Assembly: GCF_008831285.2 (NCBI RefSeq)
Contig: NC_045146.1
Span: 2,446,001-2,510,000, forward strand
Length of the DNA: 64,000 nucleotides
Origin: Nymphaea colorata
Taxonomy: Eukaryota > Streptophyta > Magnoliopsida > Nymphaeales > Nymphaeaceae
Direction: 5' to 3'
The position numbers were made by a program, and so were the translations under genes. The notes beneath the pieces are model-generated. The model did not search any database. It was given only the letters and a program-made list of their open reading frames with translations, and had not been told where the DNA came from. Positions 1 to 13,035 of the stretch are shown one piece after another. Each line of letters begins with the position of its first letter. Positions within the stretch are counted from its first letter, which is position 1.

Positions 1-719
1 GTGTTTCTTAGTACTAGGTTTTTGAGTACCTTTGAACATTGTTTGCTTTTATCTAGTGTTTGTATCAATTTTTTTTTGGGTTATGCACTAATTAGTAATG
101 GAGGAGCCAGAAAATTTTAGCTGAGGGCCACTGACCAGTCTTTGGATGAGTAGGCTGGGTGCCTGCAGGGCACCGACCCAGGTCTAAAGTGGGCACTGCA
201 TGTTGTTGGACCTAGGTCCAGCTCTACCAAGACAGAAGACCTCACGAGCTGCAGGTGTGGGCAGTGGCCCACACAAATCACACAGTAGCTTCACCACTGA
301 GTTTATTAGACCACAGGGTCTCTAGGTGTTGCGAATGTGCTTTGAGGTTGAGGACAACCAGAAGAAGGTTGAAAAACATGGAAATTGGAATAACAGCTGG
401 TTCTCTGCACTGTTTTTGATTTCTGCAGATCTATCGCCTTTTTGTGTTCATTATATTTCTTGATTAATGGTGCTTGGGTTATTACCATGGGACTCTACTA
501 AAGTGGTTCTCTAAAGCTTAGCCCTACAACAATAAATTTTTCTCTTTTCTGGTTTTGAATTGGGCATTGATTTTCTGTTGTCCTTCTTAGGTTTTGTACT
601 AGTTGAGTGTATGAACGTACAGGTGTGACAAAAATGATGTTTTTGTTAATTTTGAGCAAGAAAAGACATAGTGTCGCGTGCCGTCTGGGCTCATTGGTGG
701 GCATCAAGGGTAGAGTGAG

Positions 720-905
720 GAATTTTTTTTAGGGACAGGCCAAACGGTCCAACGAACTTATCTGGATAGAAACAAACTAAACCCAAATCTAAAAAATATA
801 TTGGCCAACTAAACTTTTTAAATTTTTGTAATGTATTTTTTTTTTTTCAGTTAGTTGGGGTGGGACCATGACCTAGGCGCCCCCCTCCTTCCGCCCCTGG
901 TGGGG
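720..905. repeat. Dispersed AT-rich repeat with GC-rich end
   Basis: The block opens with an AATTTTTT-type start and ends in a C-rich segment (GCGCCCCCCTCC around 879-890). It resembles other blocks near 2.55-2.69, 4.12-4.26, 6.57-6.69 and 22.88-23.06 kb, which share a 'gagccagaaatttt ... ggccgaaatataa ... aaaattttta ... ccccTgcc' layout. I infer a decayed non-autonomous transposon family. The boundaries are approximate and no target duplication was identified. Confidence 0.35.
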
Positions 906-1289
906 GCATACATACCTTTTTCACATTTTTCTTTTCATTTAGTATAACTTTTATTTATATATATATATATATAATTTCAAGAGTTATATATTGTTGCCAT
1001 TAAAGCAAATGTTCGACTCATTAAATTGAAGAACCAAGTTAGAAATAAGCAAAGTGAAAGTTGATAAATTAAAAACCGCTTGAGTGACCGGCAACTTGAT
1101 TCAATTGGAAGTCCTATGTACAAGTGGAGCTTCATTGAGCAGCTTCATCTTAGAAAGAAGAGACACTTTTTGAAATGAATGTGGGGCTCATAAATTTATG
1201 TAACTTACATGGCAAGGTTGGCCCTTTTAATGAGGCCAAATTCAACGCTATGCATCTTTAAATCCTTGTGGTACGTGACAGATGCCAGA

Positions 1290-2430
1290 CTCCACTTGGT
1301 TCTTGTGAGTTTTTATGATTATGGAATTCATCATGTCCTGTCAACTTTCACGGCATTTCCGAGTTGTGGGTATCATTGAGAATGCAGCCTTGGCCAGCCG
1401 CATAAAATCAATTGAGTCTCAAAAAGTTTTAGCTTGGGCTCCGAAAATAAGCTTAAGATTTGGGGATTCGCCTGCATACGACACTTTTTGCTGGCGTTTA
1501 CCAACTAAATGCATCGATTTGGTTAAATCACTTTGGTTCTTAATCTGCCGGAAGAAGTCATTGGGTCGGATAACTACTGATCACTTGTTAATTTTGATTA
1601 TGAAACATAACAAGCTTTGAGGGTTGGCGCGATAGTCAGGGTAGGAGTTGGTAGGTGGTTAGTGAAGGTTGGCATGATAGTCAGGGTAGGGGTTAGTAGG
1701 TGGTAGTTCTCGTTTCTAATACTTGAGGTATCAAGTTCATCAACATGCAAATATAAGAATGGTGAGTGCAGCACTTCAAGGCACTGAAAATAAATTCTAT
1801 ATTAAAGAGGGGACAAGAAGTTGCATGAAAGCTTTGGGATGAAACACTTCTCCTACTCACTTAAAAATGCATCAGACTTTAACTTTTGGCAGTTTGTCAT
1901 GCATGCAGCGAGTGCTTTTGCTAGCATTTACCGAATAAATGCTTTGATTAGGTTAAATGATCTTGATTCATAATTTGCAGGCCCTGACCTGCTTTGAAAA
2001 AGTCGTTTCCGTCTGATCAATTGTTAATTTTGTTTATGAAACTTAACAGGCTTCAACTTTTGGCAATTTGTTCATACATGCAGTAGTTGCAGTGGCAGAG
2101 CTAAAAAATTTTTGTGTGGGCACTACATTCGAAAGTTATATCTAACTTAATCACGATGGAAGATTTCATGGCTGGCATAAGAATGGCCCACGGCAGTCAC
2201 TCAGTAGCTTCGATACTGGCATGCAGACGATGCTTGCGCTGGCGCTTACGGATTCATCATGTCCGGTGCCGGTGGTGTCCCGTCCACTTTCGTGACGTTT
2301 ACGGGTAATAAGTGTCACGTGAATGCAGCCATGGCCTGCCGGACAAATTCGTTGGGTCTCGCTTTTGAAGTTTGGTTCTTAAAACAAAGCCTAGCATACG
2401 GCACCTTTGCCGGCAGAATGTATCCAAAAA
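1290..2430. repeat. Decayed internal duplication (three related segments)
   Basis: Segments near 1,320-1,615, 1,890-2,060 and 2,250-2,430 share phrases in the same order. Examples are ATTCATCATGTCC, GAATGCAGCC.TGGCC.GCCG, TTGGTTCTTAA and TGTTAATTTTG.TTATGAAAC. They look like diverged copies of one unit. No open frame is conserved between them, so I read this as old repeat sequence rather than a gene. Confidence 0.4.
1624..1713. repeat. Tandem repeat, two 45-bp units
   Basis: Units starting at 1,624 and 1,669 both read TTGGC..GATAGTCAGGGTAGG followed by GTTRGTAGGTGGT, with a few differences. The period is 45 bp. Confidence 0.75.
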
Positions 2431-2524
2431 TGAGAAAAAGGTCAAGAGTAAATCGTTTTTGATTCTCTGCTGCTTGACCTGTCGGAAAAGATCATTTGGT
2501 CTGACCATTTGGTTCCAAAAAGTA

Positions 2525-2690
2525 ACCAACACCGGATCTCAGGCAGGAATTTTTCGTTTCAAAATTTTAGTAAAGGCCAAAATATAATTTGTAAAACTTT
2601 TATATAGGTTAAATTAAAAAATTTTAAATGCACATATAATAAAACTTGATTTTGTCCCCTGCCTTAGCCCCTGTTTGCTTGAGTTTACTA
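2525..2690. repeat. Dispersed AT-rich repeat, second copy
   Basis: The block contains TTTCAAAATTTTAGTAAAGG, then CCAAAATATAA, an A/T-rich middle and a terminal CCCCTGCC. This is the layout described for the block at 720-905. It is probably transposon-derived, with unclear ends. Confidence 0.35.
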
Positions 2691-4119
2691 AGTAAAAGGC
2701 ATTAGGTTTGAGGAAGATTTATCGAGCTTTAGTCATAACCCTTGTGGTGAAAGCAATGAATTGATCGCCAAAAAAATAAGAAGGAAGGCATGAAGTTCAT
2801 GAAAAATTTGGATCCACAACTTCATCCGAGCACAAAAACTTTCACCTTCTTTTTTCTTTTGGAGGGACGTAGACAAGGTGAGAAACATGATTTAAATTTA
2901 GGCCCACACTCGTGATCCAACTTGGGCAAGAACCGTACTCAATCAGTGAATAAGGCTGATCCTGAATTGGATTGGCATGGGTACGGATCATAATTAAGTC
3001 GGACCCGGTTTGCTGATGCGAAAGACGACACCCAGACTCATTGTACACCTTCATCTGTCCTTTCCCACGCTGATGGGGTTGGCCGCTGCTGACGTGACAT
3101 CGATGCTAGTAGTGCTCATGAGTCAGAATTTCACTAATATAAGCGTGGTTTGGTACCCAACGAGTACTCGGTACTCAGCCCGACTTGAGTTCGGGCTCGA
3201 GCCCAAAGAAAGGCACATTTAATTTTTTTTAAAAAAAAGAGAGACACCAACATATAAGCTAAAGAATAGCAAAGCACCGAAAACAATCTTGAACCTCTCG
3301 CTCATCTACCATTAAAGAGGACTTAGATTCGAGGGTGAAAACAAGAGTTTTTTCCTGGGCAAGGATCAAAACTTACTTTTTTGAAAAAGGCAATACTATA
3401 TTATTTTAAAAATTTTAAAAGGACCAAATAATAATTTTTGAAAAATATAAGTAATATTTTTAGGCCATGTTAACAGTCACAAATACATTCAACTAAACCT
3501 TTATATATGTATATATATCATATGGGTAGAATGACTATATCAAATTTGTTCTGGATATTATATTGAGAAAACTAGTAGCTTTTTATAAAATTTTCGAGTT
3601 TTTTGTAAATTTTCGCCAAACTTATGATATCCCACAAAAAAACCAATTACGTTGCGAAATTTACTCGTGGAGCCTGAAAATTTTACCGAATGACAAGAAT
3701 GTTATGGCCCTCAAGCATTCACTCCTGATTATTGACATTCTTTTCTTAGGTTGAAAAAAATTCAATAAGTAACATACTGATCCTTTAATTTAAAAAAAAA
3801 AATCCAAATTGCATTTGAAATAGCAAGAAACAAACAGGTCGAACGAGACAAGTCTGTCCCTGATCCTAACTGTCTTCTAGTGCTTGTATAAAAGGATCAA
3901 GAACATATGAGACGTATATAGCTCTTTCGGACGAAAGCGTAAAAAAATCCTATTGTGGACAAATTGTTCTGCTGTTTCATTGAAATTAATTTTTCACCCC
4001 ACTGCTGTAAAGATTCCGATGATTGGTCGCTGCAATAAATATCTGGAATTCTTTTGCATGATTCTTGAGAAAGTCCACCCTACATTTAGCATTCCCGTGA
4101 AAACCGGCTACGATAATAG

Positions 4120-4265
4120 CATCGGTAGAGCCAGAAATTTTTTTTATTAAGTTTTTATTGAGAGGATCAAGTTATAAATTCAAAATTTTAATAGGGGCTG
4201 AAATATAAATTTTTAATTTTTTATTTATATTAATTGATTTTTTTTTTAAATTACATGTAAAAGTT
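4120..4265. repeat. Dispersed AT-rich repeat, third copy
   Basis: The block begins with GTAGAGCCAGAAATTTTTTT, contains AGGGGCTGAAATATAAATTT and ends in T-rich sequence. The order matches the other members of this family in the window. Confidence 0.4.
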
Positions 4266-4339
4266 TTGTTTTTGATGACTGATGTTCACATGCCCTCCAC
4301 TGCCGTACAACCAGGTCCATTTGTATACATTAAACCCCT

Positions 4340-4341
<2 letters not shown>

Positions 4342-4376
<35 letters not shown>
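4342..4376. repeat. (AT)n microsatellite
   Basis: An uninterrupted AT dinucleotide run of about 35 bp. Confidence 0.95.
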
Positions 4377-4380
<4 letters not shown>

Positions 4381-4506
4381 CTGCATTTTTTACCGATTGA
4401 TCACGTGCAATGACAGATAGTGAAGATATATTATAATAATAATCACTGTTTGGATATATAGTAAACCTTTCTGGAAATGATGAATCTGAAACAGTTAAAT
4501 AATGCT

Positions 4507-4507
<1 letters not shown>

Positions 4508-4557
<50 letters not shown>
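4508..4557. repeat. (CT)n microsatellite
   Basis: An uninterrupted CT run of 50 bp. It creates the artificial Leu-Ser repeats seen in a conceptual translation at this place. Confidence 0.95.
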
Positions 4558-4558
<1 letters not shown>

Positions 4559-5880
4559 ACTCAATTATCTAAAGTTTTGCAGAAATTTTCTTCATTAGTA
4601 TTCCGAGATCGGAAAAATTTTTTCAATCGATTTGTACAGGGAGAAAATATGTTAAAATCAGCTTATTTCAACCTTAGATTTATACAAAATCACGCGTCGT
4701 TGAACACCTTACTTTATACCAAGGAGATACATGATGTCGAAATGCAGTTTTCTTTCTATAAAATTCATCCAAATAAAGTTTAATTAGTTCATTAAAAAAA
4801 AACCTCTGTCTTTACGTCTTGTTAAAATCCTGTTCACGTATGTTTGTAAGCGTCTTACCTTAGCATCAGTATAAACTGATTGGGACTGGCAAAGGAAACC
4901 CATTTTAAATTATGCAAGATCCAAACTCTCGCTTCCAGATCACTTTTGCTGGCACCTCATTGCATTAATTAATTAATTTCATGAGAAAAAAGAATGAGTG
5001 ATTTTGTTTAATTTAGAAGCGCACGGGCAATATATATGAAAAATTTCATGAGAAAAAGAATGAGTGAATTTGTGTAATTTAGAAGTGTGCGTGCACGCGT
5101 GCACACACACACACATATACGCCGAGATATTACTAAAAATCAAATTAGTTAAAAGTACTTTTGATTTTTTAAAGGAATTTATTTTTTACCTCATGCTAAA
5201 AATACATAAAAGAAATGCTGATCAAAATAACTAACCTGCTGACTCCTGTCTAAGAAGAGCACCACCCAACAAGCTAATGGTTCAGACTTGGGATTCTATT
5301 GACAAGAACCTAAATAATTATAAGTAACTAAAAGGGGAAAGTATAAGGCATAAGTACATATAGAATTCCTTAGTTATAGATACGACACTTACAGGTATTT
5401 TTTTGCTGAAAAAGTTACACACTTATATTTCTAAGGTGTCGGTGAATCTGCTTCTTTTTTGTACTAAAAGAACTTACTAGTTTATGTCTATCAAGTACAT
5501 CATTATGAATTTGTAGACAAATTAAACTAAAAATCCAAGCATGATCCAGCATGAACTATAGGCAACTGCATACAGCATGGAAGCAAGGCCTCAACTGGAT
5601 ATGGTGGCACAAAGTGATGGTGTTGGTGAAAATTTAATGGACTTGCTTGTTGATGGAACTCGCAGCATTGATCTTCCCGGCGCTTGTAGAGTATCGCAGA
5701 ACAAACAACATGTATAAGAGAACTTGATCATCATGCCTGCTCTGTCATAAAGTTCAGATTTCTTGAAGTGATTTGCATGGGAGGGTTCCTTTGGCTTTTC
5801 TTTGGGTGAAGGAATCTAGTAGCAATCATATCAAAGCTGGTACATGAGAGACAATGAAAGTAGAGCAGTAATTTGTTATT

Positions 5881-6306
5881 CGTGTTAATATTATTGTCAT
5901 TCTTTTGGCAGAATTGCGAGCAGACCAGATCAGTAGGAAGGCAGTAGCATTAGTTACAAAAAAATGCGTTTCTTTATTTAAAAAAACTTGTTTTATACAA
6001 CAAAAAATAGGTCTGCCATATAAAACTGCAAAAAAAACTTTTTTTTGTTTAAAGATGGCAAAAAAAGAAGAAGAAAAAATGCATTTTTCACACGTTTTTG
6101 ACGTTTTTTCACATTTCTCTATCACTGCGTTTTTATTTTTCACATTTTTAATTCTTATTTTTAGAATTTTTATTTTCAATTTTGTTAAAAACTTTGTTGG
6201 CATCTTTAGTTTTCTAAGAAAAAACAACTTTATCATATTATGCCCTGAAAAAACTTCACTCATTAAAACTTATAAACCATATTTGTGACAATGGAATATA
6301 TTAACG
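5881..6306. mobile_element. MITE-like fold-back element with imperfect terminal inverted repeats
   Basis: The left end (5,881 onward) reads CGTGTTAATATTATTGTCA. The reverse complement of the right end (to 6,306) reads CGTTAATATATTCCATTGTC, an imperfect inverted match. Inside, TTTAAAGATGGC near 6,050 pairs with GGCATCTTTAG near 6,200, so the element is partly fold-back. It has long A and T runs, and overlapping open frames on both strands, as expected for a quasi-palindrome. No transposase is visible. Classification as a MITE is inference. Confidence 0.45.
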
Positions 6307-8966
6307 TTACAGAAAAATGTGGTGCCTTGCCTCCTAATCAAGCCATTTAAATCCTTAAAGGTAGTTCTGACTGTGGTATTAACAATATAAAAGAACATGC
6401 ATGGGGCCGTGGCTTCAAATGCTATTCTTCCCTTCCAAAAAAATAAAAATCCCTTATAAGGGCAAAATTGAAAAAATTAAAAAGTTATTTTTTCACAAAA
6501 TTACCACCTTCAAGTGAAAAAAATTAAAAAATTCCTCAAATTAAAAAACATAGACATGAATTTTTTTAAAAAAAATTATCCTACATAAAATTTTGAAAAG
6601 TTATATTTTGGTTCTTATCAAAATTTTGAAACTATAGTGCAGCCCTCCTAATAAAAACTCCCTAACTCGGCCGCTACCCTCATTGGAGGCAGCGCATCGA
6701 CTGCACTACAATTCTTCGTGTTACAGGTCGATGCTCACCTCATAATGAATTCTCCCACAAGTTCAGTTCCCTAATACTGCTGCAGATACCGAAAGTGAAT
6801 GATGGATGGGTTTCAACATTCAATGACAATCATTGATCAAATTACATGTTGATTACTGCTTCAAAATCCTTCAATTATGAAGGAAGGTTCACATTCTCTA
6901 CCTATGCATGTACCACCTTGTTGCTATCCCCTAGCTGCTCCAGACATGAGAAACAATAGAATCAAACAACGCCCTAATTCACTGTTCCTAAACTTGTATT
7001 GATCATTGAAAAACTAGTGCAATTAATGGTACTTCTGGTTCCCAGTGTTGTCAAATTTGAGAGAGCACTTCTAGATTATCGTCTCCCTGAATGCTACTAT
7101 TATCACATATGCAACTGCCCTGAAATGTTGCATGTCGCTTATTTTGTTCCAATGGAACTTTCACATTATAACTACCTGTTTTGGAAGGGTGTAGGTTCTT
7201 GAATGTAGTTGCGACAATGTGCGAAAGCGTTGCTCCAGCAAGCAATGACGATATACAAGAGTGTCGCTGCTTGCTGCTTGTAGCAGCAGCTATGTAAAGA
7301 AGCATCGGAGTTTTAGCAGGGATGCCACTTTCACCAACGCCACATTGACGCTTGTTTGGACATCACAAATCAATATTTGCGACGTGCTCATGATCTTAAG
7401 ATCTCTTGCAATAGGCATGACTTTTGAAAATTCATGTGCGAATGTAACACTTTGTAATTGTTTTATGAATCTGCTTCAAAGATTGAGTCAAACTCGTGAT
7501 CACCTAGTTATAGTGTTTCATAAATATGCTCCAATCCTTGTTGGGGATAAAGAAGTTTCAACTGCCAAATGCCTCTTAAGTTTCTTGAGACCAGCAAAGT
7601 CTGGACTTGCAAATGCCAAAAAAAATTGTTGGTTGGATATGCCTTACATATGATAATTCTACCATTAAAGTGCTACCACGTACAGGCTCAATCATGCTCT
7701 CCAAGCTGGTGACATTACCCGAGCCCTTGCCCTTACGACAATTTCAGAAACAAGGATCATGTGTTCCCAGACACGGTTTCTGCCTCCCAAACTATAGTGA
7801 ATTCAGATATTTTCTTTAATATATCTCCAAATTCATGGGACCGAACACATTATGGTTGAAAATGCCAGCAACTTGAAATTTTAAATTGCTCAAAGGGGAA
7901 AATGTGATACTGAATGTTGATAATGGTTAAACCAGTCTTAACATTCTAGTTGTTTACCACACTAAATTAAGTTTCTTATCTGTTAGCCGTTTACATTATG
8001 ATCATAATCTAATAGCTGAGTTTTATGACGAACGGAATAATCTAGGAATCCAATAAACAACAAGATGTACATGGAACTAGGCGTGTCTACAAATCCATGC
8101 ACTATTGGCTATAAGATTTGGCATCAATTATTGTTTGAGACATCTGCATGCGAATATCACTATTTCCCAATTCAAAATGTGGTTTTGTCTCGGTTACTAC
8201 TTTAAAGAACAAAAATGTCATATGTTCCTAATGTGATATGCCAAAATCTGGTTACTTACTACTTTATATTTCAACTTCTTCATGTAATGAACCATTGCTG
8301 AACTCCACTCTGTTTTATAGGGACTATGGCCAGTTATTTCTAGTCAAGCGTTTTTCTAACATGATGAACTGCTTGTCGATTACCATTCTCGGTTCAATTC
8401 GACGTGTCATGCATGAAGTAAAAAGCTATTCTTTCTGGCTGGTTCTAAAATTTTCATGAGTTTGTCCAAATTGGATTCAGAAAAACTTAACAAAATAAAT
8501 ATTCCATTCCAGTGGAGGAAGAAAATTCACCAGTTTAAATATTTGGCCAAGCATGGTATACAACACCTCATTACTTGGCCGTAGAAATTACAGAGGGAAC
8601 ATCCATCAAAATAAATCCATAACGGCTATATCAACGTCCCCATTTAACTTTTGCCAGGTTTTTGCCGTAGTTGGTATGCAAACAACAATTTTGAACCATC
8701 TATATATTGTCATTTCCAGGTGACTTACCAAGAGGCAAAAGTCCATGGACAAAATTTTTATGTGTGTGTGATGAGCAAGAATTAAAATCTTTGAAATAAT
8801 GTCCATGACAAAAGTCCACAGACAAATACATGTTTGCATTAACCATGCCACCAATTGGTAATACTTTCACACAAAGCCAAAACACAACTCGTAAATGGGA
8901 AAACTTCTTCCATTGCATACATAAAAACTGTCAGTTAGCTTCCATTCTCGAGCGAAACTGGTTAAG
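6307..8966. other. Intergenic stretch, one possible gene relic, otherwise nothing recognised
   Basis: The only coding trace I can suggest is the ankyrin-like relic at about 7.05-7.64 kb. The piece near 6,570-6,690 belongs to the dispersed AT-rich repeat family. No RNA gene or intact open frame is supported. Confidence 0.5.
7051..7640 (-). pseudogene. Possible degraded ankyrin-repeat-like fragment
   Basis: The minus-strand translation between about 7,330 and 7,220 contains GIPAKTPMLLYIAAATSSK. This recalls the TPLYIAA core of plant ankyrin repeats, and more hydrophobic, Ala-rich sequence follows. Upstream and downstream frames are broken by several stops and frame changes. No second clear ankyrin unit and no start codon could be assigned. 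The similarity is short and may be chance. Confidence 0.2.
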
Positions 8967-9111
8967 TGCACACTCCTGTGCATGCACAGGGTTGTGTAAT
9001 GACTAAAATGCTCCTGATGAAGTAAGAAAGTGAGATATTTAAAATATACATATCTTTATAAAAAAATTCTAAAATGTCAAAACTTCCTTTCTTTGTTGCA
9101 CAAAGTGTGCA
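8967..9111. mobile_element. Small MITE-like element (TGCACA-ended), copy 1
   Basis: The left end is TGCACACTCCTGTGCA (8,967-8,982) and the right end is TGCACAAAGTGTGCA (9,097-9,111). Each end is itself quasi-palindromic, and the two are inverted matches. The interior has GACTAAAATG and a TTTATAAAAAAATTCTAAAAT motif. The interior motif recurs near 24.36 and 25.59 kb beside the same kind of ends. There is no coding capacity. The element is non-autonomous by inference. Confidence 0.5.
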
Positions 9112-12100
9112 CGCAACTTGATTTCTTCATGCATTTGCACATGGTAGTGCAAAGCGGATAAAAGTCCGGGACTTTTTACCCTGGACAAAAAAATCCTGGC
9201 TCTCACCCTCGAAACCGTGGATTTTCTTCTTGTGCATGATATGGGGAGATAAAATTTGAAATCCTGGAACTTTTTGTCTTGCCTCTACATAGAGTGAAAT
9301 CTGTGGCCATCGAACGGGCCCTTCCATAGAAGGCTTCAAAGATAGCTTTGACGTTAAGAACGTTTCAGGTTTCTGCCCAAGGACGTTAAGAACGATGAGA
9401 CTTCCACACTCTAGTCATCGTAGAAATGACCAGAAATCAAAAGAAAGGAAGAAAATAAAGAGAACAGGAATTAGGGAAAATCTCAATTATCGCTCTTTTC
9501 TCCTGAAAATGAACCACACATGCCCTGTATCTAAGCATTTTGGATCTTGGATCCAAATGCAAATCTAATTAATCAGAAGGTCTAAACTTCCCGCAAAAAT
9601 GAGACTCAAATAGGACTAATAAAGCTCTAAGATAGACCCAGTTCATCCGATTGTGGCGGATCCACCGCACGAGAATATCATAATTTTTACATACAAAATG
9701 CAAATGCCTCAAGACAATAGCTAGCTTGGATATGTTTGAATGAAAGGAAAGTGATGTCTTCATGGACTTAGCGCAATATTAACCCGAAAATTTTGGGCGC
9801 CTCCAGAATTCGACCACATTAAATTATGTTTTCTGCATATTTGTTGCTCTTCTTTTCGTCTGCTTCTATTAAACTGCACAGTGGTTCATGCTTCTTTGTT
9901 TGAGGGGATCCACATACCAACAGAATCACCTTTGTTACTTTGGGATCGTACATTAAAGGTGGAAAATATATCATGGCTACAGAGGTTAGGTATAAATCTT
10001 CTTACTACTTTATATCGTTATTTCCTATGAAATGTTTGTGCTTCACTAGTGTGCACGGGGTACATATAAATTATCCAATATGTATTAATTAAAATGAGCT
10101 GAAGTGTGCACCATTGGACATTTGATTAATGTCATCATGTTCATGAAATGAATGATTGAGAATCGAATGAATACGGTATAAAAAAGGATTGAGAAAATAC
10201 AGCAAAGCAAGGTAGAGATGGAATCCAAACACATGTGACTGAAAAATCAATTTAATTGGGCGATGTGGATGTGAGCTTTGCGACCATTTCGTTTAGTAGT
10301 TTGGCAGCAAGAGTCGGACGTGCATTTATACTGAATCCAGTGGCATTTTAACATGGTTGTTCGAATATTAAGATCATTTTGATGATTCCAAGAGTAAGGT
10401 TTCTACATCGACGACAGAGTTGGAAGATCAAAGGGCACTGGAGGCCATGTCTGCAAGTTAAAATTTGAGTAAACTAGTTTAAGCAAACAATATCTCTGAA
10501 GGTTAATTGTCAGACACATGAATTCTAATATTACTTGAAACTAGCCAATTAGCAAAACTGGCAATTATACTATAGCTAGCTAGCTGTTGGATACTAAGTA
10601 TTGCTAAATTTAAAATTTAGAATATTATGCTTGATTGCAGTAAGATAATTCATGGTTTTCATCATCTTTTTACTGCAGAAAAACAAGTCAGAGAATTGTA
10701 AAGAGAGAGAGAGTGTGTGACAATTGACAACATGTTGGGGCTGTTTAGAAACAGTGACAAGTTGTTACTATTCCATGAATCTACCTCCAAACTTTGAGTC
10801 GGTCTGGTGTTCCATGAATGTAGGGGAGACTCATGGACTATGTCACATATGTACGAGTATGGGTACGGGGAAGCGGGTATGAATATGGCATTTTCATCAA
10901 TCTTAGTACGGTGGTGTGGTAATTATATATTTTTTTATTCCAAAAAACAAAATTGATATCATCACATCATTATGACAATGTTCCTTTCATAATTTATACA
11001 TATAATCTCATAAAAAAAACATAAAAAGACTAAGACAATGTTTTTTTTTTTTGTGGTTTGGATCGGTTCCAACCCAGAACCGATCCAAAAATACCCAGTC
11101 ATACCCCCATACCGGTTTTGGGCCTCCCCCTTGTACTACTGTAACTTATCTCATGGAACAGTAAGGACATACATGTCAGTGTAACCAAACACCCCCCCCC
11201 CCCCGTTCAGCAGAAAACTAGCTAGGTCAAAGCGAAAACAAGGTGCAAAAGAAATAGCAGAAACATACAGCAAGACATATATTAAACATGGGAAGTTAGG
11301 ATGAACGGGCCCCTGGAAACCTCCTAATTAGGATACGGACATCCACAAGCACTTTACCCCCACCGTGTGCTAATAGTTTAAAGCCGCCCACTCTGAACAT
11401 GATTTTATTTCAACTTGTACAAAGTTTAACCTACCAAGCTGAAAAAAAAAGCCAAAAGTATGTCGTATGTCACGCATGCACCAACATATAAGCAGCCCAC
11501 AAAAACTAAAAAGTAGAATTTTCAGTACCAAATAGAACACATAAGTCCACAATTACTTACTCCCTGTGAAGACAAAGTGAGAAAAAGTTTGTCATTTCTC
11601 ATCCGGTGTTCACTAACAGTGTGTTGGACTCTAAGTATGTGGTATTTGGCACCAAAAATGGCATCCATCTGAAAAACATAAAAACTGAATAAAGAACCCA
11701 ACAAGAGCGGCATATCATGGCTTAATGGGACCCAATTGACTCTTCTGGCTTCCCTAGGTAGGCAGAACACAGAAGGACACAGACACGACCCCACACCCAT
11801 TAGAAGACTTAGAATTTCATAGAGTGTTTGGGTCAAACATATGCTCGGCCTTCCCCCTACATGACAAGCATGCTGGTGTGATGGGATCCTCCTTATTATA
11901 TAAGCAGAAAAATTAGCTGAAAGGACACCTGTCTAAAAACATTTATATTTATGGGGCACCTATATATATGTATAAAAGTAAATATTAAATTAGCTAAAGG
12001 GTACAAGGGTAGGCCGATGAACGTGTGGTCTAGAATACACAACCTCCTTCCATATTAATTAATAGTCTCCCTTATCCTGCCCAATGACTTATCAGTCAAA

Positions 12101-12840
12101 AACTAAGCCTTCCACAATGGGGGCACAACCATAACAAATGGAATGGACACAAAACTGACAAATGGAATAGACACAAAACTGGCTACTGACGGACTTCCTG
12201 TCTGTAGCAGTTTGTGGGGCTAGGTGTGATCAATAGTAATCAACCAACCTAGAACCTAGAACGCTCCCGGACATTGGGCCAATCCAACGGTGGAACTACA
12301 TGTCGCATGGCAATGGCAGTTGCCCGCACCAGCATGACGTTGGTAGTAATTGGTCTTTACTGTCAACATTGTGCTCTCCTCGGTGATAATTGTCTTCTAC
12401 CGACGTTTTTTTTTCTTTTTCCCTTCAGTGGAAGCTGGGTTTTACAATTTTTGTAGTGCACAAATTTTCTTTATTTATATATATGTGGGCGTCTTCTATT
12501 ATTTCCTTGCATGTATGTGCCCCTTAAAAATGAAAATTTTTGAAATAGCACCCCTCATCCCAAAACTTCTGGAGCCAGACCTTTTCCTCAAAGTAGCTCG
12601 TATAAAAGCCAATTTGGTATAGCTGGAAGGAGACATTTATAGAGCCTAGCTATCTATCATAAAGTTCATTTCCCTTAGGTTGCCCAATTCGATTTAGAAA
12701 AAAGGAGATGGGAAGAGAAAGTGGGTGAGTAAGGGGGAAAAGTCAATTCAATCGCCATTTTAATGTCATAAGAGTAGTTTTAGGAGAATTGAACATGAGA
12801 CATGGCTTATCTTTCATCCCCTGCCTGACCACCTATGCTT
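9112..12840. other. Intergenic stretch without a recognised gene
   Basis: Open frames are short and unrelated to families I know. The only structured piece is a tandem-like GGTACGGG/CCCATACC region around 10.84-11.13 kb. A 13-base C run lies near 11.19 kb. Confidence 0.5.
10840..11130. repeat. Dispersed GGTACGGG/CCCATACC-rich repeat
   Basis: The left part carries ACGAGTATGGGTACGGGG and the right part carries TACCCAGTCATACCCCCATA, an approximate inversion. Similar phrases (CATGGGTACAGGCATGGGTA, CCCCGTACCCA) occur near 47.70-48.10 kb. It is likely a relic of a non-autonomous DNA transposon. The ends are unclear. Confidence 0.35.
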
Positions 12841-12841
12841 T

Positions 12842-13035
12842 TAGGGCTGTCCTCGAAAGAGATTGAGGTGAGCTGGGCCAACTCGAACTCCGCTCCAGTG
12901 CTTAGAGGCTCAAAGCCAGCTCCGCTCAAGCTCGATTGAGAACAAGTTCATTAGCTTGAACCCAGCTTTGCTCGATCTTAAGAAACTTGAACTCGACTCA
13001 ATTAAGCTCGAGCCAAGATCTAGAGCTTAGCCGAC
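12842..13035. repeat. hAT-like degenerate repeat (GAGCTCGA-rich)
   Basis: The block starts with TAGGGCTGTCC and continues with repeated short motifs of the GCTCGA/AACTCGA/AGCTCG type. Such blocks, opening with TAGGG-TGTC, are common hAT-derived non-autonomous repeats in plant genomes. A related block lies near 40.08-40.47 kb. The superfamily assignment is inference from the terminal motif and composition. Confidence 0.4.

Larger units (their letters stand above)
1..5880. other. Gene-free AT-rich intergenic stretch with repeat debris
   Basis: I see no supportable gene here. Open frames are short and match no family I recognise. The stretch contains decayed dispersed repeats (listed separately), A/T homopolymer runs, an (AT)n tract near 4.34 kb and a (CT)n tract near 4.51 kb. 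Confidence 0.6.

Noticed and set aside
5826-6288. Overlapping open frames of 145 and 127 codons on opposite strands
   Set aside because: They arise from A/T runs of a fold-back element and encode Lys/Phe-rich low-complexity peptides.
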